A DNA stretch of 64,000 nucleotides, from assembly GCA_019973155.2 (NCBI GenBank), contig BPQB01000032.1, forward strand, positions 286,301 through 350,300, given 5' to 3'. This document shows, piece by piece, positions 47,597 through 58,975 of this stretch. This DNA comes from Phanerochaete sordida. Its lineage: Eukaryota > Basidiomycota > Agaricomycetes > Polyporales > Phanerochaetaceae. The notes under the pieces were generated by a model. That model was not told the origin of the DNA. It did not search any database and saw only the letters and a list, made by a program, of their open reading frames with translations. The translations under genes were made by a program, and so were the position numbers. Numbering within the stretch: the stretch's first letter is position 1; each line of letters starts with the position of its first letter.

Positions 47597-48969
47597 TCAG
47601 TACACCGGCAGCGCCTGCGCGGCCTGCGCGTGCCTCGCGTCGTCCGCGTTGTGCTCCGTGCCCAGGCTCTGCCGCCACGCCTCGGGGCCCTGCCAGGCAC
47701 GTCAGCGGTCGCCCTCACACCGGCGGGCGTACGTACCGTCATGTTCTTCGTGCGCCGCATGCGCACGCGGCGCATCATCCACGCGTCTGCCGTCTCGCCC
47801 GTGCGGAAGCGCGCGGGGTCGCCCGCCCGCGCGACGGCCGCGGCGATCTGCTCGCTGTCGCTCGTGAGCGCCTCGAGCAGCACGCCGTTGTGCGGCCGGT
47901 GGAAGTACACGAGAGACCAGCGCTCGTACGCCGCCTGGTCCTTCGGCGGCGTCCTGTGGGACGGCCATGATCAGCGGGGGAGTATGGATATAGGGATATG
48001 AGGAGGCGTACACCACGCGGTGGACGTTGGACCGGAGGATGCCACCGCTCATGATAGCGAGGGCGTCGCCGACATTGCAAATAGCGTGCCCAGGGATAGG
48101 CTATGATATTTCCGTGTAAGCCGGACCATGCGTCGTAACATGCCAGCGACACCTCACCTTGATATAGTACCATGAAGTATGGCCGGGAGGCATGACCTGG
48201 AGTCCGCCGAGGCGGTTATGCAAGAATGACTGGGAAAACGTAAGCACTGACCATTCATGTTGGCACGGAACATAACTCACCAACGATCCGTAGTCGGTAT
48301 GCGCGCCCAAAGCCTGCTTGTCGGCAGGGGCACCGTTCGCAGGCGGATTCTTGATGCACCGCGTCTGACAATAGCTCTCCTTTCCAAGCTGGTGGAGCTC
48401 ATTCAGTCTCCCCTTGGCGAGCCCAAGCTTGTCGTTGAGCGCGCTCATGAGCGTGTTGCAGATGCCAACCGTCTTCAGCACGAAGGGCTTCACGGCGTCC
48501 TCCATGTGCGCGTATACCGTCGCGGGGTAGTCGCGGTGCACCTTGCGCGGGTACGCGAGTGCGTCGTCCTTGGCGACGTTTAGGAACTCGACTGTGTCGA
48601 GGTTTCCCTTCTCGTCGACCGCGTTCGCGCCCGCGGCCTTGTACCCGAAGTTGTTGCCGCCGTCACCCTGCTCGTACTTCATCTTTTCTTCGAGCGGAAG
48701 CTGCATCGTCTCCTGGGCCATGTTAAACATCGCATCAACCTCTGCATCCGCTTCATGGTTCTTCAAGCTAAGAAGGCACTGTCAAGAGCGTTTAGGAGGT
48801 ATACGATAGACTCTTGTACGTACTACCAAAACCCAAGCTTCGTGGCCGCGTCCCAGAGCTTGTCAATCTCGGCTTGATCTCCCTGTTTGACAAGCTGATA
48901 ATCCACCACGAGTAGCGGATGCGTGGGCACGTCGTCTGGAAAAGGGGGCACAGTAGTGAGTCCTGGCAT
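47597..48969 (-). CDS. 2-oxoglutarate/Fe(II)-dependent oxygenase, IPNS-like
   Basis: Predicted 367-residue oxygenase of the isopenicillin-N-synthase-like family (DIOX_N plus 2OG-FeII_Oxy). Exons: 48969-48824, 48767-48281, 48229-48158, 48100-48012, 47953-47737 and 47689-47597, all in phase. The N-terminal half has LPLVVDY-like VDYQLVKQGDQAEIDKLWD and GFWYLKNHEADAEV, the DIOX_N hallmark. GAHTDYGSL supplies iron ligands His205 and Asp207; NVHRVV supplies His262; ERWSLVYF supplies the Arg-x-Ser that binds 2-oxoglutarate. It acts on a small cytosolic substrate, by hydroxylation, desaturation or ring closure; which one cannot be read from sequence. A TATATATA box at 49050-49057 lies about 80 bases before the ATG. 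Confidence 0.93.
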
Positions 48970-50898
48970 TGCGGTCAACGTGGCGTATACGCGGTTCGAA
49001 TCAAGAGCGGCGGGGCCTGCTCTGAACGTGCGACTGCGGCACACGAGGCTATATATACGATGGGCGACCGCTGGGAACGTCCATCGTGACTAGCGGTCCA
49101 CTTCCGAAGGACGTCATGGCTCGAGTTTCGGCTCGATCGTAGAAATATGGCGACGCGTCCGTCTGCGATGTCGGTCGCCATGCATGGCGTCGTCGCTGCG
49201 AACAGACTGTTCATTCAACAATGCGAAAGTAGCTGCTCTCAAAGATGCCTCGGTGAGATATCAGAGGCAAAAGCAAGAGATTAATTGACTCGCACCTCTC
49301 AGTTCACGGGATTCTGGTGGAACTTCCGCACTCCGCGCTCTCTAGAGCCGCTGCCGCTGCGTCTCGTGTCCTGCCGCGAGCGCCGAACTCGCATCTTGTA
49401 ATATCGCTGTATCCTGCTCATCTCTGTGCATAACCCACTTCGAATTTCGACCGCGAGGAGACCGTCGGGTGCAAGCACGCACGGGCGCTTATAATGACCG
49501 CTTCAACCGCGCGCCTCTTTGAATAACTTGAACTCAAACCGGTCACACTTCAGCTGGCGACTTGCATGATCCTACCATCTTGGTAAGAGTTTCTTCGTTT
49601 GTGCCACATGAGTCTCAATTATAAACCCGTCAAAGGTTTATGAATCGCGGGAGCCATAGATATGCTCAATCGTTCCGCACTTTCAGACCCAACGTGCTTG
49701 CGTCCAGGATTTGTCTGAAAGACATCATTGCGTTAGCTGAATGCCTTTATTCCAAGGGAAATGGTCACGTCTCGGCGTGATTGTCCGGCATCTGCATAAA
49801 GGGCCGTCCTTCAGCAGCTGTGCCACGTAGTATGCTTTCGTTCTCTCGGCGAGGGGATATCCGAGAGCTTATGAAGTTTGTCAACAGCAAGGCTCCGTGT
49901 GCGCATTCCTAGCTGTCTTTTTGGGAGGGCTATGCCCTCCTCGACTTCACACGAAGTAATATGCTACATTACTACTCACAGACCTCGTCGTGCACGGCCG
50001 CCGTAGCTCTCACGGACCTTCCTCAAACGCGACAACGTTTCCTCCAGCTCAGGTGCGCCCTTGATGTCCTGTCGTACAAGCTCGATCGGGGATGTAATCC
50101 GACTTCTCCAAAATCTCTCGTTCGCTACGCTCATGGTCACACGCATCGCCATTCGTCGTAAGTTATTCTTCAATTGCAACGTGTGTAATTCTTACTCTGG
50201 ATGTTGTAGGATGCTCTCTCAGCCGCATGATCCTTATCATGTGTTCAAAACCATAATCGCCTCTATGGGAGCTGTGTGGTGTACTGCTGACGTAGCTGCA
50301 CGCGCAACGCCAACGTCTCACACGTCAACCTTTCATAGCGCCCCCGAATATCGACTACCTGGGACGACATTTAGCTCACATCTGGCGCTGCGATACCTCG
50401 GGGCCTCGCACATGGAAGTGCTTGCTGAAAACGTCTGCTCCACGCTATCTAGGCAAGCAGGTTTGTAAACATGTACTGATGAGGCGATAAGTAACGAAGA
50501 CACGCAGACGTCGAATTTTGGGTGCGTATGCAGAGGGCGATGAAATTCTAGGGGCAGAAGTAAAGAGCGACTTTCTGTCACCTCCCTCGATCAACTCCGT
50601 CGCTGGTTGCTGACTTTTCTGCAGTAGAATTCCACGGCCGCAACCCTGTATCTTCGCACGGTGTGGAGGCTATGTGCACGCCTGCCGCTTGACGCGTGCC
50701 GTACTTGATTACAAAGTTCAAGCGCTAGCCTGCTTGCTTTCATATCGATTCGATCGACAGAAACCCGTCCGAGTCCCGCCGCGTTGGGCACCGTGTCCCC
50801 AACCAGGTCTTGATTGTCCTGACGTAGGACCTCTGCCCCTCCGTTCTCTTCATCGATCATCTAACCTCATTCAAATTGCGAGACTCATAGATACCACC
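48970..50898. other. Divergent spacer between oxygenase and F-box gene
   Basis: It holds the TATA box (49050-49057, minus) of the oxygenase. A small frame at 50061-50468 has no motif and no good start context. Otherwise AT-richer than its surroundings, consistent with intergenic DNA. Confidence 0.4.
49050..49057 (-). promoter_or_regulatory. TATA box of 2OG oxygenase gene
   Basis: TATATATA, 81 bases before the ATG at 48969. Confidence 0.6.
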
Positions 50899-52168
50899 AT
50901 GCTCGCTTCCGCGGCAGAGATCCCCGAGGAGCTACTCGACCATGTCCTGGATCATTTGGGACGAGACGCCAGCCTACGTATGATTGAGCCAGACCAGCGG
51001 ATCCAAGCCAAACACAGTTTGAGCCAATGCTCGCTTGTCTGCCGATTTTGGTCATCTCGATGTCGCCCACGCATTTTCTACAATCTGACCTTGAGATCGC
51101 TAGAAGATGCCCAGACTATCCTCGGCTTCCCACGTGGGGTTAGGCAGCACGTCGTGGACCTGTTCCTCGAGGAGACCGAATCATGCGAACCGTGGACCCA
51201 CATGGTCTACCGTGCCGCCATCGACGGAGAGCTCTCACCAGGATACCTCGCCCACCAACTAAATGGCGCTTGCACCCCAGTTTCTGTCCAGACCCTCCGT
51301 TCCCTGCACCCTTCTCTTCCCATGCGAACCCCCATTACCTTTCGCGAAGATATCTTTCTCCACATCAAAAACTACCGCTTGCGCGCAATTACCGATATCG
51401 CACATTTTATGCGCACGCTGTGGGAATCGACAGGATGGCAGATCCAGCTCACCAACGTATCTTGGGTCAAGTCCCCGCAGGCGGTCCCTAGGACGATTGG
51501 CATGAGGAATCGGGCGACATGCGACAACCTCGATATCAGACAATGCGCGGAACGCTGGCCATTTGTCTGGCTGTGTATCAGCACGCGGACGCCCGAGCCC
51601 GGCAGCGTCACGCCCGTGCCATATCTGACCCTGGATGAGGCATTCAGACTGGGCGCTTTCGTACGCTGCTTGACGGTCCCAGCAGGACTCCAGGGACGAC
51701 CGTACTGCGCGTGTACCACGATTCACCGTAAGCGATTGCCGTCGTTGTGTAAGACTCTTGTCGCTGACACCTACCGCAGGAAACGGCCCATTAAAGCATC
51801 GCAGCAACAACGCTTTCGCCCTACAGCTGAACTGCGTGGAGAAGTCTTGGATCTGTATGCCCTGGACGCGCATCGCCTGCGAGGGTGGTCACATCTCGGA
51901 GTTCATGATTACATTCAACACAGATCCCGCCATCGGCTGCATGCCGTCCGATTTCGACTGGGACGAATTCGACGAGCTCGCGTCGCACTGTCACGGCTTG
52001 GCCCAGGTCGTCATGCGCCTCGACGGGGACCTTGCCTACGTCACCCACTTTGCCGAGGATATGGGGAGGCGGCTCAGACGCCTCCGCGCCACACAGAGAT
52101 TGGTCATATTCTACGAGGGCACCGAGGATGACGATCAAGCTTGGCATACCTGGGAATGGAGGGATTAG
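50899..52168 (+). CDS. F-box-like protein
   Basis: Predicted 405 residues from exons 50899-51727 and 51780-52168 (intron GTAAGC...CCGCAG with a GCTGAC branch, in phase). Residues about 7-50 (IPEELLDHVLDHLG, then SLSQCSLVCRFWSSRCRPRIF) match the F-box pattern used by Agaricomycete F-box-like proteins to dock on Skp1 of SCF ubiquitin ligases. The rest resembles the fast-evolving substrate-side region of these proteins: ILGFPRGVRQHVVDLFLEE, then WICMPWTRIACEGGHISEF and a terminal YEGTEDDDQAWHTWEW. No leucine-rich or WD repeats are obvious. The gene family is typically large and birth-and-death evolving. A decayed relative lies 0.7 kb downstream. Confidence 0.75.
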
Positions 52169-52829
52169 CAACAGGCTGCGGGAATGCCATCTCACGAGGC
52201 TCGAACACGCGTGAGTCTATACTCCTTGGATCCCTGGGTCGTACTGAGATACTATCGTCAGTGCCCTCGACCTCATTGCAAATTCCCTACCGTTGGAGGC
52301 GCAGGATCGCCGGCTGGAAGTATTATTCGCCTTATCCCATCGCATGTTTATCTCGCAACTATCTGCCTTTTTATCCTCTGGAAGAAAAGTAATCCGAACC
52401 TAGGCTGCTATGCCTTAGGTTCGCTGCTCAACTAGTCAAGCACTCTCCAGCTCTAGCTGTCTCTGGGATATTCAGACGTGGTCCGCTCATAGCCTTCACT
52501 CTGCATCTAGCTCACCCCGGCGTTCCTCAACGGCATGCTAGCCTCACTGTCCCAATACTCATCGTTCTTACACAGCCTTGCGACGCGCTGCTGCTCTCCC
52601 TCGGGACCATTCATCATGTTGGTGACGCATAATCTCAATCAAAAAATCATCCGCAGTTAAATTTCGAGCGAGGTCATTATTCTTGAAACCTTCAGTGTTG
52701 CATATTGACATCTCGACTCTCAGTATCTCGGGAGCCACGACCTCGCCGCTCGTCAAGTGTCAGCTCCCACGTCTACACTTCGCAACATCATCTCGACAGG
52801 GGGCTCAGATACCCATATGTTTGGCATTG
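52169..52829. other. Spacer between F-box gene and its decayed relative
   Basis: It may include unrecognisable 5' remnants of the decayed copy. No intact gene seen. Confidence 0.4.
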
Positions 52830-53290
52830 TCTGCTGTAGGAGATCGTCTCATTTTCTCCGTACACCGTGGCGCTGACCGTCGGTCCGCAGCACACGTTTC
52901 ATGGCGGCCATGCAGACGCATGGCTCGGACTAGGTCTTTCTCAGATTTCTGCCGCCTCGGACGGCTGGAAGTCTCCACAGCGCGCATCCTCTGCCGCGGC
53001 GGCCACATCCCGCAGATCCGGACGTCGTCTTTCTCGAACCTAGACCAGGGCTGCGTGCCCCTATTAACCACGCTCCCGTAGCGCTGCGGCGAGCTCATGG
53101 GCGTCCTCGCATTCATGAGCCCAGGCTTGGCACACCTCGCCGAGCTCGCCGGCAGCGTGGCGCAGCAGCTGCGGCGCGTCGGTGGCACGAGGAAGCTTTC
53201 TCTAGCCTATGAGGGCCTGGAGGTCGAGGGGGAGGCGCGACACCCGTGGAGATTCGACGCCCATCTCGTGCAACGAGGCTTAGCCTTTCG
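52830..53290 (+). pseudogene. Decayed C-terminal fragment of an F-box-like gene
   Basis: ARILCRGGHIPQIRTSSFSNLDQGC near 52980 aligns with TRIACEGGHISEFMITFNTDPAIGC of the upstream F-box gene. After a stop at about 53080, HLAELAGSVAQQLRRVGGTRKLSLAYEG in the same frame aligns with HFAEDMGRRLRRLRATQRLVIFYEG. The F-box itself and first half are not found, and the in-frame stop separates the two matching blocks. It is a tandem duplicate that has lost its 5' part. Confidence 0.55.
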
Positions 53291-54727
53291 ATAGAGGCCG
53301 GTCGGCGTCTTCGATGGACGCCGCCCCTCGACGGTATGGCCGTTTTCCGGACACACTGCCACAACCTGCGACGAACGGCACCGTGAACGCGAGGCGAAGG
53401 CTTTGCGCGGCCGCTCCCGGGCCCTTCGCCCCTGCCCGCCACCATGGCCTCGTCTATCCCTCTTGCTATCGTTGATGGGTTCTCGCCAGAGGCCTCCCGT
53501 GTGGGCTCTTGCGCCCGTTCAGCCTGAAAGCATGCCTTCGCGCCCATGCGCACGCCTCAATGGGCTTGAAGCTGCCGACTTCGACACTTCGTGGGCTCAC
53601 GCCCTGTGCTCTGCAACGCATGTAACGTCTTCGTACGATCCTGAACCGAAATATGTGGGAAGAAACTCTCTAAGTCTGTTCATGGCCCGCAGGAAGAAGA
53701 CGTCTCTCCGGAAATAGCGGCCCTTCACAGCCGGTGTGGTCGTTCGGCCGCGACATGGTCATGAAAACAAGCTTGCTCTATGACTCAGCGCTGTTCGGAG
53801 AAGCCTTGCATTACAACCTGCTTCGAAGAATCTCCAGACGCTGCTCAGTCCGCGCACCCCTTCATTTCCGACCACTGCCTTCCGGCCTTCCCAGCCCACA
53901 AATTCTCCCGCGCGGCCGCGCCCCTCTCCGCGGAGCACGTCCTATGAAGCGCATCTCACTGGCATCTCGTGGGACGCTGCTTCTTCTTTCAACGGCCCAG
54001 CAGGGGCCTCGCGCCAGGGCCCCAGGCGCCGGACGCTTTAGCGCAGATGTATGAGCAGCCGCACCCCGTTCATTACCCTCTGCAAGAGGACATCCGCGGA
54101 GGAGGGTCCCGCGGACCGCGGCTCTGCGTCCACCCGCCAACGGTCTCCTCAATTCGCTTCGGCTTCGTGTGCACGTCCGACCCGTCACTCGTCACGTCCG
54201 ACCCGCACGCCGACCTGCGAACACGCGCATAGATGCAGTGCGTCGCCCCGCCGTCTCGGTGGCTATCCTCGGTGGCTGACAAAGGGACGCAAGCAGGGCC
54301 GGGATAAGCAAGTGCGCTCGCGGAAAACGTTTGTAGACGTGCTGCAGCACGCCTGTTTGGAAACAGCGCGCTGCAGGTCAGTAGTTGCGCAAGGCAGCTT
54401 ATGTTTCGCCTTGAGGATACGGGCGACGCGTACGCTAAAGGATGTGATGTGACGCGGTTCAGGCTTCCTCGAACCCGCGAGCCTTGAAAGGAGAAATAGA
54501 AGTAGGATTGGACCGTGCAGCTCGAAATACAAGAAACGGGAAGTCTACTCGAGACATCAATACTAATATAACGAAGCGTACATACAGTGACCAGCAAACA
54601 GAAAGACAGCTCATAAGAGCAATTCAGTGATACAGCATAATGGTACAGATCTCTTTGAGAGCATAGCTTTGGGTTTCGTTGTGTTATGCTTCTTATGGTG
54701 GCGGAGAGGGTGGACCTGCATGATGTG
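53291..54727. other. Spacer without supported gene
   Basis: Open frames on both strands (some over 300 codons on minus) are compositional and cross the real introns of the next gene. Nothing else recognised. Confidence 0.4.
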
Positions 54728-55500
54728 TTAGAGCTCTCGAATTGTCGAAGGGGTCCTCGTCGCACCGAAAAGTCCTGCTCGCGGCGGCGCAGGGGACGCA
54801 ACGGGAGGACCAGCAGCAGGAGCCATCTGTGGTTGGGGCGCAAACATCGGATTGGCTGCGCAGCCGTCATCAGCGCCGGCGGATGCGAGCACGAGAGCAC
54901 TACGCACGTCTCCACTGGGCCCACGCAGGCATGTTCGGCGGGGGCGGTGCCTCGATCGCAGGCGGGGGCGGGGCCGCGGCAGGCGCAGGGAGAGCCTTGG
55001 GCTTCTTCTGGCGCGGCGCACGCTTGTGCACGGTGCGCCATGCAGGCGGAGCGGGGCCCGAGGGCTCGGCAGGCTCTGGTGGGGGCGACGGCGCGGGGAG
55101 AGCGGGCGGGGGCGACGGCGCGGCCTGGCCGGGTGTCACTCGGGTGTGGACAGGACGTGGAGAAACACACTTACGATGCCAGGGTGCCAGTCGGGTGCGT
55201 ACTCGCCGCCGCTGCTGTACTTCGACTTCACAGCCATGAGTTCCGAGATTTCGCTGCGAAGGGTCGGCTACTGGGCCCGTAAGTAAGGGAAAAGAACGCA
55301 CTGCTGCAGCTGCCGCCGCTCATCTCGAAGCTTGCCGACCTCTTGCAGCAGGATTCGGACCTCGCCTGCGAGGGCCTTGCTGAAGTCATTGATGTACCTG
55401 ACCCACGCCCCAGTCAGCTGGCGCCTGCCGCGCACGGTTGACGGCCTCGTACACACTTTGGTGGGGCACCGTAGTTGCCCTTCGGAGGCGGAACGGACAT
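54728..55500 (-). CDS. Small proline-rich coiled-coil protein
   Basis: Predicted 187 residues from five short exons: 55500-55457, 55397-55302, 55253-55175, 55124-54908 and 54855-54728. All four introns have canonical ends and keep frame. The N-terminus reads MSVPPPKGNYGAPPKYINDF, then a coiled coil of about 40 residues (KALAGEVRILLQEVGKLRDE, then RRQLQHEISELMAVKSK), then GGEYAPDWHPG. The C-terminal half is Pro/Ala-rich with a basic patch (RTVHKRAPRQKKPKALPAP) and ends in APPRAGLFGATRTPSTIREL. I do not recognise a family. The coiled coil with a basic proline-rich tail suggests a scaffold or adaptor, which is only inference. The consistent splicing is the main support. Confidence 0.75.
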
Positions 55501-56008
55501 GACGATTGGAAGTGCTAGTTGGATGTTCAGAGGAAAGTGTAGACTGGAATACCGTGGTCCAGCATACTCAGATCATAACGTGATAAGCACCGTCCACACG
55601 AGGCATGCTGGTTCGTCCGAGCTGCCTAGTTCGGACATGCTATGCATTATTCCTAAGAAAATCAAGTAAATTCAGACTGACGAGAATCAGCCTCAAACTG
55701 ACCTTTGGCGACACACGGATGGTCTCAGTGGACGGCTGGTAGAAGGATATCTACCAGAAACGCGACGATTCGAAGTCCGGAATCAACCCTAACCCTAGAC
55801 TGCCAGGGCTAGCTCACCCGGAGGCAGACATTCAATATTCAATTTCGAAGTCGCTCCATGCCTCACGGACGTCATTGATTCTATCGTGAAAACAATGTAT
55901 ATTTGCTGGTTATGTATAGCGAGAGGGATAGGCGACTATATGCGGCTGTTTCATAGCAATATCTTAAGTAATAAACTAAAAGTCCGTGCACACTTCTTGA
56001 GCGGGGCT
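55501..56008. other. Spacer with telomere-like motif
   Basis: It lies between the start of the coiled-coil gene and the 3' end of the PIF1 gene. AACCCTAACCCTAG near 55786-55799 is two telomere-type repeats. No gene. Confidence 0.45.
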
Positions 56009-57818
56009 TCACGCCGACGCGGTACTCGTCTGCTCAAGCGTCTTCGCCCACTCGATGACCTTCGGATGCGCCATGACCTTCTTCGCGTCGAAGCGCAAGA
56101 CCTGCAGACCTTCCATCGTGGCGGCGCGAGAGAGAGCGACGTAGCTCTGGCCCTTCTCGAACACCCTGCCGAGGTCGACCTTCACTTTCTGTATGGTCTG
56201 GCCTTGGCTCTTGTGGATTGACATCGCCCATGCTAGCACCAAGGGTATCTATGGAGACCAGCATCAGCCACGGCGCTGTAAGAAACTGCTGAGCACGCAC
56301 CTGAACGCGCCGCGCAAGCAGCTTCCCCTCGCTGTCCTCCGAGCGGAACTCGTCGCGCGCGATAAGCACGATTTCCTTCCCTTGCGGAGTGCTAAACTCG
56401 ACAAGGGGCAGAAGCTCCTCGTCCTTCGCACGGGCCTTAGCTTTCGAGGGCGATGGCGGCGGGGTCGTATTTTCCTTCACCGTCTCGGGACACAGCGCGA
56501 CGGGAGTCCTGCCGTCGGGGCCGACCTGCACATTGCGTACGAAGCCGTTCGGCGCCTTGGACACGTCCTGCTGCGACTTCGGCTTGGCAGAGCTCGCGGG
56601 CTTCGAGCCTCCGGGTTTCGTGGGGGATGCTTCCGGAAGCACTGGGGCGGCGACGCTCGCGACGCACGCGGACGTCGCAAAGAACCCGAGTACACGCCCG
56701 ACGCTGCCGTTCACGAGGCTCTCATCGACGTTTTTGACGAGCATGACCTGTGCGTCGGCCTTGAGCTGCAGCACGCGCGTAGCGACCATCGCGTCGAGGA
56801 GCTTCGCGCGCTTTTCCGCGGGAGCTGCGCCGCTGTCGCGAGCCTCGTACGTGCACGGCGGTCCCGTCAGCGCGGCCATGCGCGCCGCGTTCGCGCGGTC
56901 GACCTCCATGCGGAGCGGAAAGAGCTCCGTCGGTTGCAGGCCATCGTCCTGCGGGAGCGGGCGCGAGAGGCCGACAAAGGTCTTCCGTGCCTCCGGTGAT
57001 ATCTCGCCGCGGCGCATCTCGTTGAGGAGATCCACGAAGGTAGTGTCTTTCTGTCGGAAGACCTGCGTGAGCGTGACGGTGTGCTCAATGCACTGCTTCC
57101 AGGCAGTGCTCTGGAACGCAAAAAACGGCTCCTTGCCGCCTCGAGTTACCGGTGGCAGCTGGAAGAAATCCCCCGTGACGACAAGCTGGATGCCGCCGAA
57201 CGGACGATTGGTCTTCTTGCGGAGTTCAACTGCGAGTTTCGCGAGGGTGTCGAACAGCTGTCCGTCGACCATAGATACTTCATCGATGATGAGTACCTGC
57301 GTCGCCTTCCAACGCTTGTGCGCGGGCTTGCACGTCTTGATGTAGCTGATGAGCTTGTCGATGTCGTGCATGCCGGGCGTGATCGCGCCCCACGCGTGAA
57401 TGGTCGTTCCCCCGATGTTCAACGACGCTATGCCTGTGCTGGCGGTCACTGACACAGCATCTGCCTTCTTCGCGTGCTTCTTACGGAGCGCAGAGATGAT
57501 GGCACGGAGGAGCAGGGACTTGCCCGTGCCTGCGGGACGTCAGAAGATTGAGCCACACGTCGGGCTAGCACACGCACCGGCGGATCCAGTAAAAAACACG
57601 TTCTTTCCCTCGTCCACAACCATCCGCAGGACCTTGTTTTGCTCTGCATTCAGCGCCACACGCTCCCTCGTCACCTTCTCCGGCTCGTCCTTCGGCGCGC
57701 ATGCAACGACGACTTTGGGCGTGAAGAAGGCTTCCAACGTCTGCCTAGGCTGTTTGGCGGCTCGTTCGTCTGCAGTCCCTGTGGACTTACGCTTCTTCGT
57801 GGTCGTCGCTGAAGGCAT
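56009..57818 (-). CDS. PIF1: PIF1-family 5'-3' DNA helicase
   Basis: Predicted 569-residue superfamily-1B helicase. Exons: 57818-57578, 57529-56301 and 56248-56009, in phase; the first intron interrupts the Walker A loop. GSAGTGKS at 78-85 is motif [20 protein letters not shown] is motif Ia; [12 protein letters not shown] (159-170) is motif [23 protein letters not shown] is the PIF1 signature, followed by [15 protein letters not shown] (motif III). QVFRQKD and the C-terminal [20 protein letters not shown] with YVALSRA are motifs IV-VI. Family members unwind G-quadruplexes and act at telomeres, stalled forks and in mitochondrial [11 protein letters not shown] at residues 25-32 resembles a PCNA-interacting box with Arg for Gln. 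A long Pro/Lys-rich insert (around residues 330-400) interrupts domain 2. KKRKS at 8-12 may be a nuclear signal. Confidence 0.95.
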
Positions 57819-58234
57819 CGTGAAAGTCGTCGACGTCGGTGGGCCGGCTAGGAACGGGAAGCTGAGCGACTTTGAAGGTTGACGAAGAACAAGGAGCTCA
57901 CCAGGACAATGAGATGATGCAGACTACTTACCTATAGCCTGTCTTTGTCTTGACACGAAGGGGGACGGGCCGTATGTTTGTCGGGGGATGTGGCCTGAGA
58001 AAGTCGCGGCTGTTCGAACAGAGCGTGTACTGGACACGTGCTGGGACTCGAATCTCACGTGATCGCGCTAACCGACTGAGTTCACCGTTCTGGAGTTTGG
58101 GCTTTGCCCTCCACCTGTCAGCTTTCCTCGGCGAGCGACCTAGGACGTTGTCTCGAAATTGAGGTATATGTGCATTATAATATGCTACTTCAGAAGCAGT
58201 ACAGTACGGCATAGGCAAGAACTAGGAGAAATGA
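57819..58234. other. Spacer with tRNA-like remnant
   Basis: It holds the PIF1 promoter. On the minus strand 58090-58035 carries an A-box-like TGAACTCAGTCGGTTAGCGC followed closely by a B box GATTCGAGTCC, with no room for an anticodon arm. Confidence 0.4.
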
Positions 58235-58452
58235 AAGGCCCAATTACCTAAGGAGCGCGTGTTGGTTTCCCCTCTCGCGAGGGTACTCATCCCGAGGACC
58301 GCGAAAAGGTCCGTGCTCGTCCCTCGGGGTGCCCCGCCTACCGTAGCCCCCGAAAGGGCATTGTGCAGGCGGAGCCAGCGCAATCCCACTTTGCGCACCC
58401 GGGCAGCCGCAGGCGCCCCCAGATGTCGCGCCATGTTCATGCGCCGGGCTGA

Positions 58453-58472
58453 CGTGCGGGGATCCCCGCACG
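58453..58472 (-). other. Perfect 20-base palindrome in dispersed repeat copy 2
   Basis: CGTGCGGGGATCCCCGCACG is fully self-complementary. It occupies the same place as the copy 1 hairpin, between CTCGG and the CCGGCGCATGAAC landmark. Confidence 0.65.
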
Positions 58473-58821
58473 ACCGAGCAGAGCGGGAAAACCGCCCGCC
58501 GCAGCGGGCAGCAATCCACAAGCTCATCACCAGGAGTATAACCGTTTAAGGGAACTCGCAGGTGGAGTGGTCACAGCCGACGTCCTCCAGAGGAGGCGGC
58601 CTCCTGGGCACGACGCCGAGCGGCGCCGCCCCTGGGAGGCCGTTGTCAACATGCCACGTCGCCCTTCGCCCATGGACGGCGCGCAGCGAGTCCCGTGAGG
58701 GCATCGAGCTGGCATCAACATCTGCGAGAGGGGTAAAATTAGCGAGGGAGACGGGGAGAAGATGGGGGAGGAGACTAACCCATGGCCGTCAGTGAGGGGA
58801 GACAGCCCCCGGGGCGAGGGG

Positions 58822-58829
58822 TATTTATA
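58822..58829 (-). promoter_or_regulatory. TATA box inside dispersed repeat copy 2
   Basis: TATAAATA on the minus strand, followed by CCCCTCGCCCC as in copy 1. Confidence 0.5.
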
Positions 58830-58975
58830 TGTCTGGCGGGCGGGCGCCTGACGACGCGTCGCGTCGGTCACGTTCATCCTTGTTTACTGCGATCGTCAGC
58901 CGCGACGTCCCGGGTGCGGGCGAGGATCGAGCGCTCGCCCGACGTCCGACGGCGGGACGGCGGGCACCAACGGTT

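Larger units (their letters stand above)
58235..58975 (-). repeat. Dispersed repeat, copy 2 (inverted relative to copy 1)
   Basis: The reverse complement of 36245-37195 with substitutions throughout and about 200 bases fewer. On the minus strand a TATA box is followed by ATGG|GTTAGT and a plausible intron ending in CTCGCAG near 58715. A frame then runs from ATGTTGATGCCAGC to TGA at 58527-58529; copy 1 does not keep this frame. Left and right ends are approximate. The two copies are 21 kb apart. Confidence 0.7.

Noticed and set aside
54073..55170. A 365-codon minus-strand frame
   Set aside because: It runs across well-supported introns of the five-exon gene at 54728-55500 in another frame and has no recognisable motif.
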